A DNA stretch of 64,000 bases from assembly GCF_963678635.1 (NCBI RefSeq), contig NC_087071.1, positions 33,656,141 to 33,720,140 of the forward strand, given 5' to 3'. Under the pieces are notes generated by a model. That model was not told where the DNA came from and did no database searches. It was given only the letters and a program-made list of their open reading frames with translations. The stretch comes from Symsagittifera roscoffensis. Its lineage: Eukaryota > Xenacoelomorpha > Acoela > Convolutidae. The translations under genes and the position numbers were made by a program. Every line of letters starts with the position of its first letter. Within the stretch, counting starts at the first letter, position 1. This document shows, piece by piece, positions 1 through 12,089 of this stretch.

Positions 1-950
1 TTGAAACCTCCAGTAAACTAGCAACCGCACAAGGATCAACATTGGTAAACTATGGAAAAATTCAATTATTTCTTCTCCCCACAAGAACAATGGAGCAAAA
101 TAAAATTTTAACTAAACCATTTAAACAAATATTCCATATCACTGATATTAAACACAATATCATTGGAATACCATTTATCTCTAAATATATACCAACAATC
201 AACATATTAAACAGTAAAATACTAATCAAAGATAAATACACAAAAACAAAAGACACATCCCTAACATTTTTTCAAAGATTAAACAAACAACCACCATTCT
301 TTTCAAAATTTTATCCAATATATAACCAACAAAGAAAACACCTGAAACCACTATCAGGAAACATATATAATTTTTCAATAAAACAAGTTCACCAATATGA
401 TAAAAAACAATATAAACAACAACTCTATATGTCAGACTTTGAATTCAAACCTATCCATAAGTTTTTCAAAATCACAATCTCATCCATAATATATTTGAAA
501 AACTCGAATTCAGATATTATATCTCTACATGTATACAACAATACACCTTACCAAGTAACATTACCTTTAGGACTTTTAGGCTATTGCGAAACCAACGCTA
601 CAATATCACCAATACACGAAAAAGCATATCGCGTAAATAATATACTCCAATTATTAGATATTTGTCAATCCACAATTCTTAATGAAGAATTATCCATAAA
701 TAATATAGTAAGTCACGAAAAAAGAAATACGGATTATTTCACAAAAACCCCATATTTCAAACCGACATTCAACATAAATAACTACAAAGAGAATCAACAG
801 AAATTTTTAACAATGTTTGATTTCGAACATTCACAAATAACACAAGACGAATTTGAAAAATTAGCCAAACAGCTAATTAAATATTCATCAGTCTATGCAA
901 CATTCAAGTTTGATTTGGCAAAATCAGCTCATCACTACATCTCCCATTAA
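1..950 (+). pseudogene. pol: Pol N-terminal part, copy A: protease C-terminus and start of RT
   Basis: The frame is open from base 3, so the natural start is outside the window. The first residues follow directly after the place where copy B has its protease active site (DSGA). Protease flap and C-terminal sequence run to about base 330, followed by a linker and the N-terminal part of RT. The frame ends at 950 because one base is missing near 915-920 relative to copy B, which reads through this point into the RT palm. The protein would be part of a Gag-Pol polyprotein. The split from the next segment is mutational, not a real gene boundary. Confidence 0.85.
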
Positions 951-1012
951 AACCAGACGCAGTTTTCAAAAAACAAAGAGCAAGTAAAGTACCAATTCAC
1001 TTACACGATAAA

Positions 1013-3850
1013 GTGAACAGATTACTCGACATTTTAGAACAATACAACATTATATCACCAGTAAATAAAAAAGAACAACCAAAAGGCAACACATTGATCA
1101 ACCCTGTTATCATTCTAGCCAAAGGAGAATCATTAAAAATCGTTCTCGACGCTAGATACCTCAACTCACTCATAGATGAATCAAAGTGTAATTGGCCTAT
1201 TGAACCAATACAAGTTATTTTAACAAAAATAAACGGGAAATACTTTACAACCGCAGACATGAATAGTGCATATAATCAAATGCCACTAGATGAACAATCG
1301 CGACGCTTAACACAATTTGTTATTGGAAATCAGCAATATGAATTCAACCGCCTATTCTATGGAATATCCATAGGACCAGCAGCATTTTCAGCTTTTATGA
1401 GCAAAACTTTTAGACCACTAATACTCAAGAAAAACGCAATCACCTACTTAGACGATGTTTTTATGCAATCACAGACTAAAGAAGAAATGTTCAATGTTTT
1501 AGAACAATATCACCAAATACTTCAGAACGAAAATCTGAAGGCCGCCCCTGATAAATCACACTTCTTTTTGACAAGAGTTAAATTCTTAGGACATAATATA
1601 GAAAGAAAAACAATCACTCCATTAAAATCACGCATTGACGCTATTCAGAAACTCCAACCACCGACAAATAAAAAGAAAATCCAAGAATTCCTTGGAATTT
1701 TAAACTTTTTAAGCAAATATGTTTATAAAATGCAATTATATCTAAGACCATTCTATAATATACTTAGACAACAAAATAATTTTGAATGGAATACAGAACA
1801 TCAAGCACGATTTGAAGAAATAAAGAAACTCTTAACTGAACAAATTTCAAACACAATTCCAGATTCAAATCAACCATTTTATGCAATGTGCGATGCTTCG
1901 AACTTTGGCATCGGCGCAGCGTTATTACAATCACATAATGGTACAAACAAAATGAACCTTATATCAGCAAATTCTCGATTATTCACTCAAGCAGAGCTAA
2001 GACTCTCAGCCCTAATGAGAGAATGTACAGCCATAATCTATACACTTACAGAATATGAATTTCTGATACTTGGATCAAAACATCCAACAGTTCTATTCAC
2101 AGATCACAAACCAATCATTTTTCTCTTTACACAAAAATCCAACCCAAATCACCGAGTTTACAGATTTCAATTAATTCTAATGAAATTTCCAAACTTACAT
2201 ATAGTTTGGACAGCAGGAAAGAATCTTGCATTACCAGACACATTAAGTCGAAATACGCCACCTGAATTACTTACACGTAAAACTACAGTAGAAATACCCA
2301 AAAATATAAAATTCTACCTTGCAAAAAACGAAACATCACCCCGACTAGAATGCAAATATGCAGTAAAAACTGACGTTGAACAATCACAGATAAACAATCT
2401 ACCACATTTTCCACTTTATTTAGATTGTCAAAATAATCACTATGAAGTTGACCTACTTGGAACATCAACTTTTAAACCAATCCCATATTCACAATGGATA
2501 AAAAATAACACCCAACAAAAAAGAGTAAAACAACACTCGCATAAAAAATACCTTTTTCCACTAATTGAAAAAGAAAACCTAACTGATAAAATAAATTTAT
2601 CAGGACCACAAACAAACGATTCAAAATACACAATAAATCAAGTTTTTGACCTCCATGACCCACTTGATACATTACCCTTATCTAAATTAGAAATAGAAAA
2701 CATTTTTCTCCCCCCAACAGAAACAATTACAATTTCAACATTGAAACAATACCAAAATCTTGACCCAGTAATTAGACAACTAAAATCATGGCACAAATAT
2801 AAAACTAAACCCGTCAAGGCAGATACAACTATTTTAGGAAATAAAACACTCCTCCGATATTTTCGAAAATTCAATAATACAACAATTAACGAAAACACAG
2901 ACCTTCTAGAATACGAATTAAATGAATCTACAGTTCCCTGTCTCCCTTTAAGTGTGATTCTCATAGCTTTTAATATTTCACATACACAAAATATTAAAGG
3001 ACACTCTGGATCAGAGAAAACATATTCAAATTTTATACAAAACTTTAATTTCCCAAATGCACCAATTTGGATAAAAGTACTATGCAATGACTGTATAGTA
3101 TGCCAACTAAATAAACCTTACCCAAATCAAAAACAAATAGCACAAAAACAAGATTTTAAAGGACAAAGTTTGTGCTTTAACCACCGTATCTCATTTGATA
3201 CTAAAGGACCAATTTCACCCTCATCAGAAGGAAACTCCTACATTATGGTAATTGTTGACGCGTTTACACATTATGTAGCACTTAACCCAGTACCACATTG
3301 TAACGCTTATTACGCTTACACAACACTCTATGATCACTGGATAGCTAAATTCGGACTACCAGAAATTTTAGTTACAGACAACGGTACAGAATTCATCAAT
3401 AATGAAATCATCACACTATGTCATTTATATAACATCAAACACAAACCACGTACATCTCATGCACCTTGGACAAACGGCTTAGTCGAAGGTATGAACCGTT
3501 CACTACAAGAATATCTTAGATGTATCATCAATGGAAATGATACAAGATATACTGAATGGTCAGCAGATGTAAAACTATTTCCCTTAGCATATAATTCACA
3601 AATCACGACAACTCTAGGAATGTCACCATATGAAATGGTTTTTAACCAAAAGCCGCGCAAACCAATAATGTTTACAGCAAATTCTCATAAAAACGCACAA
3701 GGTTATTGTCAACCAAATAAAGACTCAATTTGTTATAACCTACCTTTACATACACACGATGAAGATCATTTTCATCACCCACAAATTCTTAAATTAGCCT
3801 CCGGTACACACACCGAATGGATTTTAAACAGAGATAAAAAAACACAATGA
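1013..3850 (+). pseudogene. pol: Pol, copy A: reverse transcriptase, RNase H and integrase
   Basis: This 945-residue open segment covers most of Pol. RT: first metal-binding Asp in TTADMNSAY (about residue 82) and YLDD box (145-148). RNase H: CDASNFGIGAALLQ (about 293), a following acidic MREC stretch, TDHKP, and ALPDTLSR at its end. Integrase: H-x6-H (from about 656) with a C-rich CNDCIVC partner for the zinc finger, then the catalytic triad D(~728)-x59-D(~788)-x35-E(~824), the D,D-35-E spacing of retroviral integrases. All key residues are present. The frame is lost at 3838-3850, where copy A has one extra A in an A-run. The first Met is only an internal residue of a longer polyprotein. Confidence 0.93.
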
Positions 3851-4478
3851 AATTTACCAAAAAGTAACAAAAAAGTTGTTACAAAGGCAAAACATTAATG
3901 AACAAATAAATTCACGCTTTACACCAGCCTCCGATTTAAAAATTGGAACATTTGTTTTAATACCCAATTTTAACACTCAAAAACGAATTTCTAAAAAATT
4001 ACAACCCCTTCGTAAAGGACCATACCAAATAATTGCAAAACCCACTGATGTCACATACAAAATCACCGACTCAGACAAAAAAGAAATCGTTCAACATCGA
4101 AATAACCAATTATCTTATTATCCAAAAGAATACGCACTCCGCGAACTAACTCAATTATATTCTTTTACAGGTTTAAAAGTTATTCAAAATGACCCACATA
4201 CGGAAAATACAACAAAGGAACAAGAAGATTTTCACCTCAAAAACCAAAATACAAAATCAACCACCACAAAAAACAATACAAAAAATCTAGATCAAAATAC
4301 AACTCAAAAAGAAAGAAAAAATAGAAAAATGACAGAACAAATAATACCCCAAGAACAAATCGACAAATCAGATCATAGAGAGTCTTCACGACTTAGAAAT
4401 CAACCACGTAAAAATTATAAATTATTCATCCCACAATCTAAAATATTAAAGAAAGTCGAATTTCAAAAACAACCTTAA
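3851..4478 (+). pseudogene. pol: Pol C-terminus, copy A: integrase GPY/F module and charged tail
   Basis: This continues the integrase in another frame after the A-run indel at about 3840-3850. It contains a beta-rich segment with KKLQPLRKGPYQIIAKPTD, the GPY/F module that follows the integrase core in many Ty3/gypsy elements and gammaretroviruses. A lysine-, asparagine- and glutamine-rich tail of about 110 residues follows, ending at the TAA at 4476-4478. No separate start codon is expected. The tail is low complexity and probably disordered. Confidence 0.8.
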
Positions 4479-5070
4479 TTTTGTATTTCACAGTCTTAGA
4501 CCTTTGAAACATTTTGAATTTTCATTTTTCAAAATAACATGCTGACAAACACGCATGAATCCAGTTCAAACTTAAACCAATAGGATTCATCCAATCCGTC
4601 ACCTTCTCTAACTTAAACTCAGATCAATTAGACGAACCATATAAAACTCCAGGCATATCTATAACTATAACTTTACGACCTCCAGGTCAAAAATAAGCAA
4701 ACCACTCCAACTTGACAACTAAAATAAATATCACCATAATATCATAACCCTCCCTTATCTAATAAACCAAAGATCAACAATATTTCCCCAACTCAGACCT
4801 CAAATACCCCCCAAACAAATATGTTAAATTAGCCTAAAGTAAAAGAACGACCATTTTAATTAGACTAAAGTATAAAAATCTCAAAAATACCCCAGATCAT
4901 TTGACAAATGAAAATAAAGACAAAGAAGACCTCCCGATCACCATAAAAATTGCCCCTAACAATTTTTCACAAAACTCAACCCACTTGTCAAAAAACCAAT
5001 AAATAATCCGACCACACTTGAAAATTGCCCCAAACAACAAAAAATATTCGATCAAGAAGTCATTTCGTAA
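4479..5070 (+). other. Non-coding spacer between pol and the small membrane ORFs, copy A
   Basis: About 590 bases without a convincing ORF on either strand. The matching stretch in copy B (35312-35892) is recognisably homologous. It holds a short imperfect direct repeat (TTAGCCTAAAGTAAAAG and TTAGACTAAAGTATAAA, about 4830-4875). Its position before the env-side ORFs suits a splice acceptor or promoter for subgenomic RNAs, but no element can be proved from sequence alone. Confidence 0.5.
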
Positions 5071-5301
5071 ATGCTCTTCTCTCAATCAGTCACAATAATT
5101 ATCACAAACCTCAAACAATTTTTTACGAAACTTAAAACTTTTATAATATTTCTTTTTGATATCTTTGAATCTTTTGTAATAATCTTAATCATTTTTTGCA
5201 ATATTTTTTTAATTTTCTATTCCCTATTTGAACTAAACCTCCAACTTTCAAAAGCTATTGACTATATCCACAGGTACGATTCACAAAACTTATCTAAATG
5301 A
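5071..5301 (+). CDS. Small membrane ORF a, copy A
   Basis: 76 codons. The middle of the protein is a long hydrophobic run (FVIILIIFCNIFLIFYSLF), so it would be a single-pass membrane peptide with a short polar C-terminus. The stop overlaps the start of ORF b in an ATGA, as in coupled retroviral or viral gene pairs. The copy B counterpart (35079-35311) is interrupted after about 21 codons, which weakens the case that it is essential. No family is recognised. It could be a viroporin-like accessory peptide, by inference only. Confidence 0.5.
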   Translation: MLFSQSVTIIITNLKQFFTKLKTFIIFLFDIFESFVIILIIFCNIFLIFYSLFELNLQLSKAIDYIHRYDSQNLSK

Positions 5302-5486
5302 TACGAACCATTTTTAGTAGAACCGATATTTTTTTACTATTTGTAATTTTTATAACATTTCTATCATCCCTCATCTTGACAATATGCAAATGTATAAAAA
5401 AAGCAATCATCACATTTGCCCTAGCAACAATTCTCCTAATTCTTTTTTTAGAAGAATACTATAATAAACATAAACTTTTTCACTAA
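5298..5486 (+). CDS. Small membrane ORF b, copy A (62 aa, two hydrophobic spans)
   Basis: 62 codons starting in an ATGA overlap with ORF a. Two hydrophobic spans (residues about 11-30 and 36-52) are separated by a short CKCIKK loop, giving a hairpin-type membrane peptide with a charged EEYYNKHK tail. Copy B encodes the same peptide with only two substitutions although the surroundings differ more, which suggests selection at protein level. Its place between pol and env is where complex retroviruses keep accessory genes. The family is unknown and any function, such as viroporin or assembly factor, is inference. Confidence 0.65.
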   Translation: MIRTIFSRTDIFLLFVIFITFLSSLILTICKCIKKAIITFALATILLILFLEEYYNKHKLFH

Positions 5487-5494
5487 AAGAATAG

Positions 5495-6625
5495 ACCAAA
5501 AAGCTATCAAAAATTGCTACCCAACAGTCACAAAGTCAGTCTTCACCGACATCATCCCAAGATAACCCAACAACACCTTCAACTACCCAAAATCCTCAAA
5601 CATCTACACGAATTTCCTTTCAAGATAACCCATATACTTTTGAAGAACGACACGCACGCTTATCTGAACCACTAGAACCCGTTCAATGGCAAGCACCTTT
5701 AAGTGAACCAACATACAATCTATACCCAAAACTACCACCAGAACTAAGTAGAATACGACATCCTAGTCAAAACCAAAACACAATCGAAATAAATAGACAA
5801 ATTATACATCCTCGAAGAAATAGAAATTTTCAAACTCCCCGAGTTCATTTTGAAATACCTCACTCCCCATCACAAAACACTCCAGAAAACCCCACTGGTA
5901 TCTTACCAGAAACCGCCACACTTCTTTCACAACGTAGCACCTCAAGCCTACCTTCAGATTACTTAGGTTCAACACCAACATCTGAACAAATACGTGAAAA
6001 TCCCTTCAATCCCCCAAACCAAACATCACGACTACCATATTGGACAACACATTCATTCACACAAGGTGAACCAAATATAACCAATGACCCAATAGATATT
6101 TCTTCAGATACAACATCCTCATCACTACCGGAAACATTATCACTACCATCAACACCATCAATTAGCCAAATTTCACCGACACCTTTTAACTTAAATTTTC
6201 CAAATAATCTCGACGCAAGATATCGAGAACAATCATCAACAACTATTCCTTTAAGACTAGATTGGAATACATTCACAGCACCTCCACCATTATTTGGACA
6301 ACACCCAGAAAGTAACCGACTCCACAACTGGGCACTCAATAGACTACAATATCGACAAGACATCCACGACGACATTCGTGAACACAATATACAAATACTC
6401 CAACAAAATAGTTTACAATTAAAGTTTGAAATCACAGTTAAATTAAACAACATTACTCAACATCCCTATCCATTAAACCCACCAAATATAACAGCTCAGT
6501 CACTACCACCACCATTTATAACAACTGAAGTAATATATAAATACGACAGATACACCAAAAAGACAATTGGTTACATCACATTTTATAACCCATATTCAGG
6601 ATTATCATACACATGTATATTCTAA
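5495..6625 (+). CDS. ORF X, copy A: ~375-codon open frame without any methionine
   Basis: The frame is open from the codon after TAG (5492-5494) to TAA (6623-6625) and contains no ATG. The product would be Pro/Ser/Thr/Gln-rich and probably disordered in its first two thirds, then more structured from about codon 240 (LDWNTFTAPPPLFGQHPE onward), ending in SYTCIF. It overlaps the env start by 13 bases. Copy B keeps the whole frame open and also methionine-free, with an in-frame 3-base insertion, so it is likely coding. A start must come from splicing, non-AUG initiation or recoding. It could be an env leader or a separate structural protein. No family is recognised. Confidence 0.7.
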   Translation, partial: TKKLSKIATQQSQSQSSPTSSQDNPTTPSTTQNPQTSTRISFQDNPYTFEERHARLSEPLEPVQWQAPLSEPTYNLYPKLPPELSRIRHPSQNQNTIEINRQIIHPRRNRNFQTPRVHFEIPHSPSQNTPENPTGILPETATLLSQRSTSSLPSDYLGSTPTSEQIRENPFNPPNQTSRLPYWTTHSFTQGEPNITNDPIDISSDTTSSSLPETLSLPSTPSISQISPTPFNLNFPNNLDARYREQSSTTIPLRLDWNTFTAPPPLFGQHPESNRLHNWALNRLQYRQDIHDDIREHNIQILQQNSLQLKFEITVKLNNITQHPYPLNPPNITAQSLPPPFITTEVIYKYDRYTKKTIGYITFYNPYSGLSYTCIF

Positions 6626-9232
6626 ACTTATTAATTTTTCTCCAACTCTTTTTTCTAGTAATCTCAAATCAAAACATAAACCCTTCCCCCCGCACAGGAC
6701 CACAAGATTTATTAGTAACACATTACGATTGTGAAGAAAACGAACAAAAAACACTACACAAATATGCAATAAATCAAGTATCACAATGCGAAACAGAACC
6801 ACAAGCCATAGAAACTACAAATGTAATCGCAACACTTTACTCAAAAGCCCGAGCAACAACAGTTATCGGATATAAATTCACAGCAACATTTTCCGAAAAG
6901 AAAGTACATTGTTCACAAGTCTCAAACGGAAATAAAAACCGACTTGACCATGAATCATTCTACCAGAGTAATATCGAACGACTTTTACATCTAAATCCCG
7001 AAGATTGTAAAAACGAGTTACTCCGACTAAATATCACAAAAAATAAAAACACAGATAGAAAGTTAGTATATTTCCAAGTTTTTTCAGATTCTGTACATCA
7101 AGCAGAACTTGAGAGATATCAAGGACATATAAAATTAGATGAAAAGTACCCATATAACGGCGCACACGGACGATTAACCTATGACATGCACGATAAACAC
7201 TGGATATCACACATTGGTATAAATGACCCATCAAACTGCAAAGCAGACACAAAAAATAAAGGATACCAAGAAATAATGTTTTTCGATTGGAAAATACAAC
7301 TCGAAAAAATACAACTCACACGCGATTTATCAGACAACACAATGATCTATCAAGGAATTAGATTACCTTGTAAAAACGATCAAGGCTATTGTGACCCTAC
7401 AACACGAACACAAGCAACAATTGTTTGGTTCCCCGAAGATACATGTACAACATTTCAAGTAGCAAAAATACACGCTCGTATGATAAAATTTCACGAAAAA
7501 TATTTTATACAATCAATACCATATGAACAAGTAAATCCATTACGAAAAATAAGTTCTAATTTTAGAAACATTCACAATATAGAAAATAAATTAACACGTT
7601 TTCAAATATATCAAGAAACAGAACTTGCATGTAAATACAGAAACCCACTTCACAAAACACAATACTCCGAAATACTAGTTGAATACGAAAAAGGATTCGA
7701 CATGACCACTGGAAAAACAAAAGTCGACCCATACGCCACAAGTCATCCTCCAAATGAAGGAACATCATACATACCAGTTCATTTTCAAAAAAAATACAGG
7801 TCAACCTGGTGGACATCTAAAGCCCCAAGACGATCAAAGCACACGTTTACAAGAACTATCACTAATGAATAGTACATATTTCGGTAATATCCACTATGAT
7901 ATTCACTTAGATATGAAACTAGACTACACGATTAGCCGAATTTTTCAAGAAATGTCACTCTCCGAATTAGAAACACTACACCAACTATGCGAATTAGAAA
8001 GAACACAAATATTACAATCACTTGCACTAGCAGTATTAAAAATACCCTACGCAGGATATTTACTATCAGGAAATAGATCAAATTTTTTAGACTAAGAAGG
8101 AAACATTTTATGGTTTTATACTTGTACCAAAAAATTATCACCACTATACGTTTTTGAAGACAAACGATGCTATAAAAGAATCCCTATCTTTTATAAGAAT
8201 AAAGTACATTTCGTTGACACACTTTCAAGAAGAACCTATTTCTGGGATACCGCAGTCCCACGTGGATCAGAAAATAGCCACAATGTAGTACAACTAAACC
8301 CTGATGAAGATAAATATTACCTTCTCACCCCATATCCCACATTAATGCAATCACTCAAAAAATTTTCACCAGAAAGCATTCGCGCTATCGCTCGAAACCC
8401 AAATATAGACTTACAATCAATAGGAATATACTCAAAATCAGATATTCAACATCACATTAGAACACAACAATTCCAAGAATTATTAACACAAATGGACACA
8501 ATACAAAGACAATCAATTGACCAAAACTTACGCAAACTTGCCGAAACCGCAGGATTTGCAGACATCTATACGCAAGACTATAGCGGATATTTTAAAGACA
8601 TTAAAGATTATATATATCTAAACGGTGAAAAATACCGTCCCCAAGATATATCACCTATCAATATTTTTAGCTTTGTTACACTCAAGAATGAAATTCTTGA
8701 TTTTCTAGGATGGCCCTACTACATCTTAGAAAAACTGACTATTTTATACGCATGGTTTAACTTTATTGGATTTCTTTTTTCACTCTTAAAAGGAATCTAT
8801 AACACATGTGCTATACACACACAAGTCAATAGACAAGCAAGTGTAGCAGGCATACTATTTGCTGGATTTTTTGGAGTTTTTTCTACATCAATAAACAAAC
8901 TTCTTTTAGACGCACAAATAAAAGAATACAACACAAAAACAGCAACAAGACAGAACACATACGACGAAGAACATAACAATGTAGACACAACGCCAACAGC
9001 ACCACAGTTACCACCCCTACCACATAACCATCCATTATCCCTAGTCCCACGTAATTTTCGAAATTTAGCAATAACACATAATCCAAATTTTAGACCAACC
9101 ATATCACAAAGTCCCATCCAACATATAATGACACACCACTCACAAGATGAAAATACTTATGAACAAATTATAGAACAACCCCATACCACCGCTTTTCAGT
9201 CTCAAAATAATAATTTTTTTAGCCCACGATGA
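6613..9232 (+). pseudogene. env: Envelope glycoprotein, copy A (frameshift and stop)
   Basis: It starts with an ATG at 6613 and a signal peptide (MYILNLLIFLQLFFLVIS), followed by a Cys-rich ectodomain of about 600 residues with several N-x-S/T sites. Near the end comes a segment with CYKRIPIFYKNKVHFVDT and a later TAVP in the same block, then a hydrophobic membrane region (ILEKLTILYAWFNFIGFLFS, and a second run SVAGILFAGFFGVF) and a polar tail. The CY...FVD...TR pattern and domain order resemble class III fusogens of the chuvirus/herpesvirus gB-like type, but this is tentative. A one-base indel near 7790 and a TAT-to-TAA change at 8093 disable it. The stop overlaps ORF Z in ATGA. Confidence 0.75.
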
Positions 9233-11018
9233 GCCGACAACTTGGATCCCTACACCGTTCAAATTCCCATCCAACCAACCTCACTACTCCAATTACAATA
9301 ATACCACTTTTTGCTTTCCCGCCACCCGATTTCACCACCAGTAATGAAACATCAGGCATGAAATCCGATTTTAATTCACACATCTCAGTTTTATACTCCA
9401 CCTCACAACTCAATAACCCGAATATTGAAACCCCCGATGAATTTGCCGACTCTGAACCATCTCCATCCAATAATTTTCACACCAACCCCTCAATTTTTTC
9501 CCAACCCCCTTTTCAACCAATACTAACAAATAACCCTGTCCCCACCAATTCTACACCCTCTTGCTTCCCAAGTCACTCCAACCTATTCTTCCCTTCATTC
9601 AGACCGATCATCCAATTCTCCAGATACCCCCCAAATCTCCCCAGAACTAGATAATTTTAATACCTTACAACAACAACCCTACCACCTTGACACCCCCACC
9701 ATAAACCAAATTTCATCCACAATAGATTCATCCAACCCTCCTACCCCTCACCCTCTACAATTTATACCGAATCATTAGCACCATCATCCACATCTACTGA
9801 ATCTTCACTCAGCACTAATAGAGCTTACCGCATTTTAAAAGAAAGTTCCCCAACCATCCTTTCCCAGCAAAACCAGGAACAGCCCGTGAATATATAAATC
9901 ATCCAAATCACACTGACACAAAAGAATTTTTAGCTATCACCTTACCCTCATTTCCAGAATACACCTTAAACACCCCTCACGACACTAACGAAACACGTAG
10001 CTTTGTAGACGAACACGTTTTAATGCCTACCCTTCCTTGGACCTCATATTATCATTTTACTAATCCCCTTTGCTTACCTTTATCCAACACTCACATCGAT
10101 ATAGAACGAAATAAAGACATGCTATATCGACTCACTACACCACTAACACCTAGACAATTTACTTACATCGGATATAAAAAATCACTAAAAACACATACTG
10201 CACCCCGAGCTAACGAATATACGCTAGAATATTACGATCATAACATCATCAGAACTAACCAAGATCATTTCTTAGACGATGACCGCTTCGCTAACCCACA
10301 AATCGCAGAAAAATTTTTCATTAAAACACCATATGTATTTACACTCAATATCTTTGATCGCAAATTTGACCACATCATCTCAGAAGCACTAACAGACACG
10401 CAAGCCTACGAAAGTTTTAAAGAACGCTTCCAAATATTTTCACTAACCTTTCATTTCCTTGCACCACATGAAAGAAATTTGCACTGCTCACACGATATTA
10501 TGTTGCGCACTAAACAAACTCACACATATACATATTATCGTTTTATCCAAAATCACTTCGACCTACACACTCCCTCCAGACAACCACACCATCGTTTTCA
10601 ATTCATCAATTCCAAATACACCTCACCATTCTTTCTTAATTTCACATATTGCATTAAAGATACTAACCTTCATGGTATTCTTCGAAATTATGATCCCATA
10701 ACCCAAATGTATATTTTTTGTCCCATCACAGAAGAATCCCGACCCTTCCTTCTCCCACACGAATTTGTTCAACCTATAGAAATCCCCATTTTAGAATTCA
10801 TCCACAACACTAAATTCAGTCACAAATTATATAATCTAATCCAAAACACACCTTATGAGTTTGCAGTTGGCACTGAAGAACTAACCACCATTAAAGCACT
10901 TCAATTGCTTTGGCCACTGCTTCAAACTAAAAATATCATCCGCATCTTAGCTAAATTACTAACAACTTCAGATCTCATCCACGACATCTTCCCCCACGGT
11001 TTCTTCCCCGACGACTAA
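9229..11018 (+). pseudogene. ORF Z, copy A: accessory ORF after env (broken)
   Basis: It starts in an ATGA overlap with the env stop and corresponds to the intact 602-codon ORF of copy B. The N-terminal part (9229-9654) is Ser/Pro/Thr/Asn-rich. The frame is then lost and resumes at about 10023, from where 331 codons encode an aromatic- and His-rich folded region ending in HGFFPDD. Several small indels separate the two parts. CAGGTAAGTATGA, a perfect 5' splice-site consensus, follows the stop directly. No known family is recognised. Ty3 elements do not normally carry a gene here. Confidence 0.7.
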
Positions 11019-12089
11019 CAGGTAAGTATGAATTATACATATTATTAACTAATTAAAATAAAAATTAGAAACTAACCATTCTTTATCCAAGTCTTCTTTA
11101 GAATTTTAGCCTTCATCCAACGATCATCTGAAAAATTCACAAACGAAAAATAAAAAATAGAAAACTTCTTCAAAACTGTTTAAAACTCTATTAATTTTTT
11201 GCACCAACAATTAAATAAATATAATACCAATGCAGTAATTTAATTTATAAATTTTTTCCCCCCACAAGCAGTAAATCTAATTATAATGAAAATTTGTAAC
11301 TTAATTTTTCCCAACAAATCGCAGTAAAATTTGAATTTCTATGTAATAAATTGATAAAACGAAAATGCAGTACTAACCTTTTGATATTTCCATTCATTCG
11401 CACAAAAATCCTATCCAAACTCGCACAGCTCGCCCACGAAGAATTGTTTAAAATAATGAATTTCAATTTCAAGCTTTCACACTCAACAACTCTAACATAA
11501 GAAAACACGTTTCAAACTTTCCTTTAACCCGGTTGGAAAGGAATTATATACTAAACAACACTAACCAACGCAGCTTACTAAACACCACAAATCATAGAAT
11601 AACAGCATGACTAAGAAAAGGAAACCAACGGTACCCAAACCGGATTAACCCAGTTTAAAACTGGATAATTTATTCTTTTGAAGACTATTATAAAGTCTAA
11701 GAAAGAGATAATAAAACACAAAAAAGTCTAAAGACAAACCCATACCACAAACAATTTGATTTTTGAAAAAAGGACACAACCAACAAAACATAAGAAAAAC
11801 CACAACAAACCCAACATAAAACGTTGTCACATAACAGGACCTCTCACAAAAACCGCATGCAATCATACTCCCACTCCTGGCCTAACCCACCAGTAGAGGA
11901 CGTCCTGAGCATGCACTATAGCCGGCCTAACCCACCGTGCTACATCCACGCTTTGTGACCACACTCCTATTTTTAATAAGAGCTACTCAAGGGTGAGTAA
12001 CTCTTCAAAATAACTGAACTAAAACAAAAAGCTTTTGTGAAAACAACTCAGCAAAATCATAATTAAAAAACATTAAACTAATAAAAGTT

